Shown one piece after another: positions 19,600-22,025 of a DNA stretch of 22,025 bases. Each line of letters begins with the position of its first letter. Within the stretch, counting starts at the first letter, position 1. The position numbers and the translations under genes are program-made. The notes below the pieces were generated by a model that was not told where the DNA came from, ran no database searches, and was given only the letters and a program-made list of their open reading frames with translations. The stretch comes from Larix sibirica (lineage: Eukaryota > Streptophyta > Pinopsida > Pinales > Pinaceae): contig NWUY0300011470.1 of assembly GCA_004151065.3 (NCBI GenBank), positions 50,733 through 72,757 of the forward strand, in the 5' to 3' direction.

Positions 19600-20150
19600 T
19601 TTATAATTTGTTCTAGAAACTTTTGATTAAAGATCTTTAGGTGAGAATTTTCTTCATCTTTTACTAACAAACTTTTGTTGAATTTTTTCTTGAGATCTTG
19701 ATTCTCCTATTCTATCCTCTAATTGTGTGGCTTTGTATCTTTTGTCTTCCTGAATTTTGCAAGTAATTTTTTACTATGATCTTTTAGACGAGAAATTTCA
19801 TCATCTTATCTTAATAATTCTTCATCTTTTTTTTAACAATTTATCACCAAATATATTATTGAGATCTTTATAATTTTTTTGTTGTTTCACTAATTCATCT
19901 TCTAATTTTTTTATTTATTATATATATTGTTGCATTTGCATATTACTTTGATGGTTTTTAACTTGAGCAAGTAATTCTTGATTACTATCTTTTAAGCAAA
20001 AAAAATATTTGTTTCTTTCTAACAAGTCCCTTTGGAGAATTCTACGATCTCCTCATTAACCGATTTCTCCAATTTCTGTAACCTGGAGTTAATATCTATC
20101 TCACTCATCATTTTGTTTTCATTACAACATTCTTCAAAGAGTTCCATCAT
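19600..20150 (-). pseudogene. Decayed coiled-coil coding relic inside the intron
   Basis: From an ATG at 20150 the minus strand is open for 43 codons (MMELFEECCNENKMMSEIDI at the start, then LQKLEKSVNEEIVEF). After a stop, many Lys/Glu/Leu/Asn-rich pieces follow to about 19600, such as DEEL, DDEISRLKDHSKKLLAKF and VKDEENSHLKIFNQKFLEQI. These resemble repeated segments of a long coiled coil. Upstream lies a TATAAAAGGGC (20286-20276), so promoter, leader and start are arranged plausibly. It could be the N-terminal part of a retroelement or pararetrovirus-like element, or an unrelated retrocopy. No diagnostic domain is present, and it is broken by many stops. Confidence 0.35.
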
Positions 20151-20265
20151 TACTAAACTTATATCTTCCTTTCACACTATAATAATTCCTTGCCTCGCAC
20201 TTTAGGTAGAATACTCTCTTTTTTTGCTTTTTATTGGATTGAATTTGAGTAAACCTTTTATGACT

Positions 20266-20330
20266 TTTGAATTGGCCCTTTTATAGCTTGAATTGGCACT
20301 TTATAATTTGAATTGTAACACTTTATCTTT
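20266..20330 (-). repeat. Three approximately 20-bp repeats upstream of the coiled-coil relic
   Basis: GAATTGGCCCTTTTATAGCTT, GAATTGGCACTTTATAATTT and GAATTGTAACACTTTAT follow one another. On the minus strand two of them contain TATAAA-like words, the best being TATAAAAGGGC. They could be promoter repeats of the relic or a chance short tandem array. Confidence 0.5.
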
Positions 20331-20355
20331 CTATATATACAATATTAAAACCCAA

Positions 20356-20602
20356 TTGTCTACTGGATGTAGCTTGGGTGGTGGTTGGGATAAATGATTG
20401 TTACCCTCCCCACCCAGGTTCAATTCTTGTAAGTGACATGATGCTCTTGTTGAGCCCTATTNNNTATTGACTATGTAATGATTGAGTGGATTATGTAATT
20501 CTGGCCATACCTTGATTCTCCAGAATAACTAGTGTTGGCATTTTCTAAATGAATGTAACCCTTGACAACAGTGAACTACCAATAATAAAAAAAATTAAAA
20601 AT
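20356..20602 (+). mobile_element. tRNA-derived SINE with target-site duplication
   Basis: An A box (TAGCTTGGGTGG, 20370-20381) and a B box (GGTTCAATTCT, 20417-20427) lie at the spacing of an internal Pol III promoter. The 3' end is A-rich (AATAATAAAAAAAATT). The insert is flanked by AATATTAAAACCCAA (20341-20355) and AATATTAACACCCAA (20603-20617), a 15-bp target-site duplication with one mismatch. Length is about 247 bp. SINEs encode no protein and move by LINE enzymes. It sits in the presumed VPS9A intron, on the opposite strand to the gene. The one mismatch suggests moderate age. Confidence 0.85.
20462..20464. other. Three unresolved bases
   Basis: Three N bases occur inside the SINE. They probably mark a short assembly join or uncalled bases, and local length there should not be trusted. 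Confidence 0.95.
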
Positions 20603-20617
20603 AATATTAACACCCAA

Positions 20618-21050
20618 GTTCTACTTCTCTCTATCTCTTAATATATTACCATATATCTTATTATTTTTTCATAACTCAATGTTTGAGTGGACACGACCTT
20701 ATACTTAGACCTTGTCTTTTATGTCTTGAAAGAAACGACCGTATGACCCCTTCCTTAATAAGGAATGGAAGTCGGTTTTAGTGACCACATTTTTTATAGA
20801 CGGATTATATTTTCCAGTGACTATTCAGACCGTAGGCTTTGCGGGCGGCTTCATATGCTTCTTAACAAACCGTTCCAACGGATGGTGGGCTACACCTTTG
20901 TGTCAGCTAAGTGATTGAGCTTTTAAAACAAGTGTAGACCCTGGCAATTGGTGAACAACGGCATAGTATATTGTCCAAAAATATATTCGTATATTGTCCA
21001 ATACGTCGATTGGATCCCGATTCCCCTGTCATTTTTCTCCAACAATAAAA
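20618..21050. other. No gene; somewhat less AT-rich DNA with a MYB/MSA-like palindrome
   Basis: No coding domain is seen. CCGTTCCAACGG at about 20870-20881 is a perfect inverted repeat of AACGG, the core bound by MYB3R factors in mitotic promoters. One such site is weak evidence. The sequence from 20690 onward is less AT-rich than the transposon regions and may be low-copy intron or promoter DNA. Confidence 0.3.
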
Positions 21051-21208
21051 AATGCAAACTTCTTAGACACCAATTCAATAGCTGTGTGCAGCATCCCCTC
21101 TTTTAATTGTTTATAACTCACTGCTTCCTTCCAAAAGTATTGGCGGATCAGTACCGGCAGCTCTCTAGAGATTCTGATTTAATGATTTATATATCCCTCG
21201 ATCAGTAT
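21047..21208 (+). repeat. 162-bp direct repeat, left copy
   Basis: It is almost identical to 21644-21805 (offset 597 bp), with about four to five substitutions, for example CATCCCCTC against CATACCCTC. The repeat runs from an A-run plus TGCAAACTTC to CCCTCGATCAGTAT and includes a TATA-like TTTATATATCC near its end. The pair could be LTRs of a very small element or a local duplication of a promoter-like block. Confidence 0.9.
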
Positions 21209-21643
21209 GGCAACAACATGACTCCATCTTCTGCTACCACATTGCGTTATATAAATTGATGCACCTTCGTGTTCACTTGAGATTTCATCGATTTAGAACT
21301 GTATCTCGATTGAGATAGACCTGGAGATCGTCTCGCAAACTGGAAATGATGAACTTTACATGGCTCGCTTGCTTGATTGATTCAACGCGGGCTTGCTACA
21401 TATAGGGAGGAACCCAGCTGCTTGCTGGGAGAGAATAAATCCACCCAGGCGGGCGGGATAGGAGAGATAAGAATACGAACCGGCAGAATAATTACTTTTG
21501 TGCTTCTTGCTTGCCCGCTAGACGAACACGGGGTAGTAGAATGGGTGGGTACTGCTATTTCCCTTTCCGGACGGGATGAACCAACGGTGGATGGTCTGGG
21601 AGCGTCGGAACTGCCTTCTCACATTCATTGTTGAGGAACAAAA
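21209..21643 (+). other. 434-bp segment between the direct repeats
   Basis: It is noticeably richer in G and C than its surroundings. A plus frame of 85 codons (21377-21634) starts MIQRGLATYREEPSCLLGEN, but it has no motif I recognise and may be chance. CCCAGCTGCTTGCTGGG at about 21413-21429 can form a 6-bp stem. The end GAGGAACAAAAAAAAAA just before the right repeat is purine-rich, like a polypurine tract. After the left repeat, TGGCAACAACATG does not match a primer site I know. Confidence 0.4.
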
Positions 21644-21805
21644 AAAAAATGCAAACTTCTTAGACACCAATTCAATAGCTGTGTGCAGCATACCCTCTTT
21701 TAATTTTTTATAACTAACTGCTTCCTTCCAAAAGTATTGGCGGATCAGTACTGGCAGCTCTCTAGAGATTCTGATTTAATGATTTATATATCCCTCGATC
21801 AGTAT
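21644..21805 (+). repeat. 162-bp direct repeat, right copy
   Basis: Partner of 21047-21208. High identity suggests the duplication or insertion is recent compared with the Gypsy and gag relics. The remaining 21806-22025 shows no certain gene. A short plus frame from ATG 21971 (MANSQYAEVGYIVW) stays open to the window edge and cannot be judged. Confidence 0.9.
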
Positions 21806-22025
21806 TGACAGCGTGCGATACGACTGGTAGGCTGAAAACATGTATGGTGACCCTTCTTGCCAGCTATTCTAGCAACGACTTCCTTCTTTTATCTTTTGAT
21901 TTTTCTTGAATCCTGGGTTCTTCAAACTTACAAAGGCGATAACTTTGTTTAGCAGAAATTCTAAGTGTCAATGGCCAATAGCCAGTATGCAGAAGTGGGT
22001 TATATTGTATGGATATTTGGATTAG

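Noticed and set aside
1-22025. CRISPR array, bacterial operon, phage or toxin system
   Set aside because: There are no regularly spaced repeats with unique spacers, no dense same-strand genes and no prokaryotic signals. All evidence points to plant nuclear DNA.

Overview
The window looks like nuclear DNA of a seed plant with a large, transposon-rich genome. A conifer or other gymnosperm is my best guess, but that is inferred from style and not shown by a marker. It is AT-rich, it has almost no intact reading frames, and most recognisable protein homology belongs to decayed retrotransposons. The one sound host-gene segment is the large last exon of a VPS9A-type Rab5 guanine-nucleotide exchange factor on the minus strand (about 18389-19207). 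The rest of that gene would lie upstream, beyond an intron that runs toward the right edge and probably out of the window. There are no bacterial features, no rRNA or tRNA genes and no CRISPR array.

Layout from left to right. 1-2640 is AT-rich DNA with a broken retrotransposon gag fragment on the minus strand (two CCHC zinc knuckles, a 39-bp tandem repeat). 2640-5630 has no genes but carries tandem duplications, a palindrome and a weak SINE-like stretch. 5628 to about 9455 is bounded by a direct repeat pair that behaves like diverged LTRs. It holds gag zinc-knuckle pieces and an inverted duplication of about 390 bp arms, and it fits a gag-only, non-autonomous LTR element that was later rearranged. 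9455-10560 shows no gene. 10560-15190 is a long Ty3/Gypsy remnant read on the minus strand: end of RT and RNase H, integrase zinc finger, integrase core, and the C-terminal GPY/F-type domain. A Q-rich/coiled-coil relic lies past the integrase. The integrase core carries an internal 199-bp tandem duplication and is split by a roughly 1.0-kb insertion that looks like a solo LTR.

15190-16092 is LTR-like DNA that cuts off the Gypsy element. 16093 to about 17129 is a compact, non-coding TRIM-type retrotransposon on the minus strand, with two LTRs, an initiator-Met-tRNA primer binding site and a polypurine tract. 17130-18388 is the flank and probable 3' UTR of VPS9A, and 18389-19207 is the VPS9A exon. 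The presumed upstream intron contains a decayed coiled-coil coding relic (about 19600-20150) and a tRNA-derived SINE with a 15-bp target-site duplication (20356-20602; it includes three unresolved bases). Near the right edge, a 162-bp direct repeat pair flanks 434 bp of less AT-rich sequence.

No functional system joins these genes. The window is a host gene embedded in layered retroelement insertions, and its main interest is the order in which those insertions happened.
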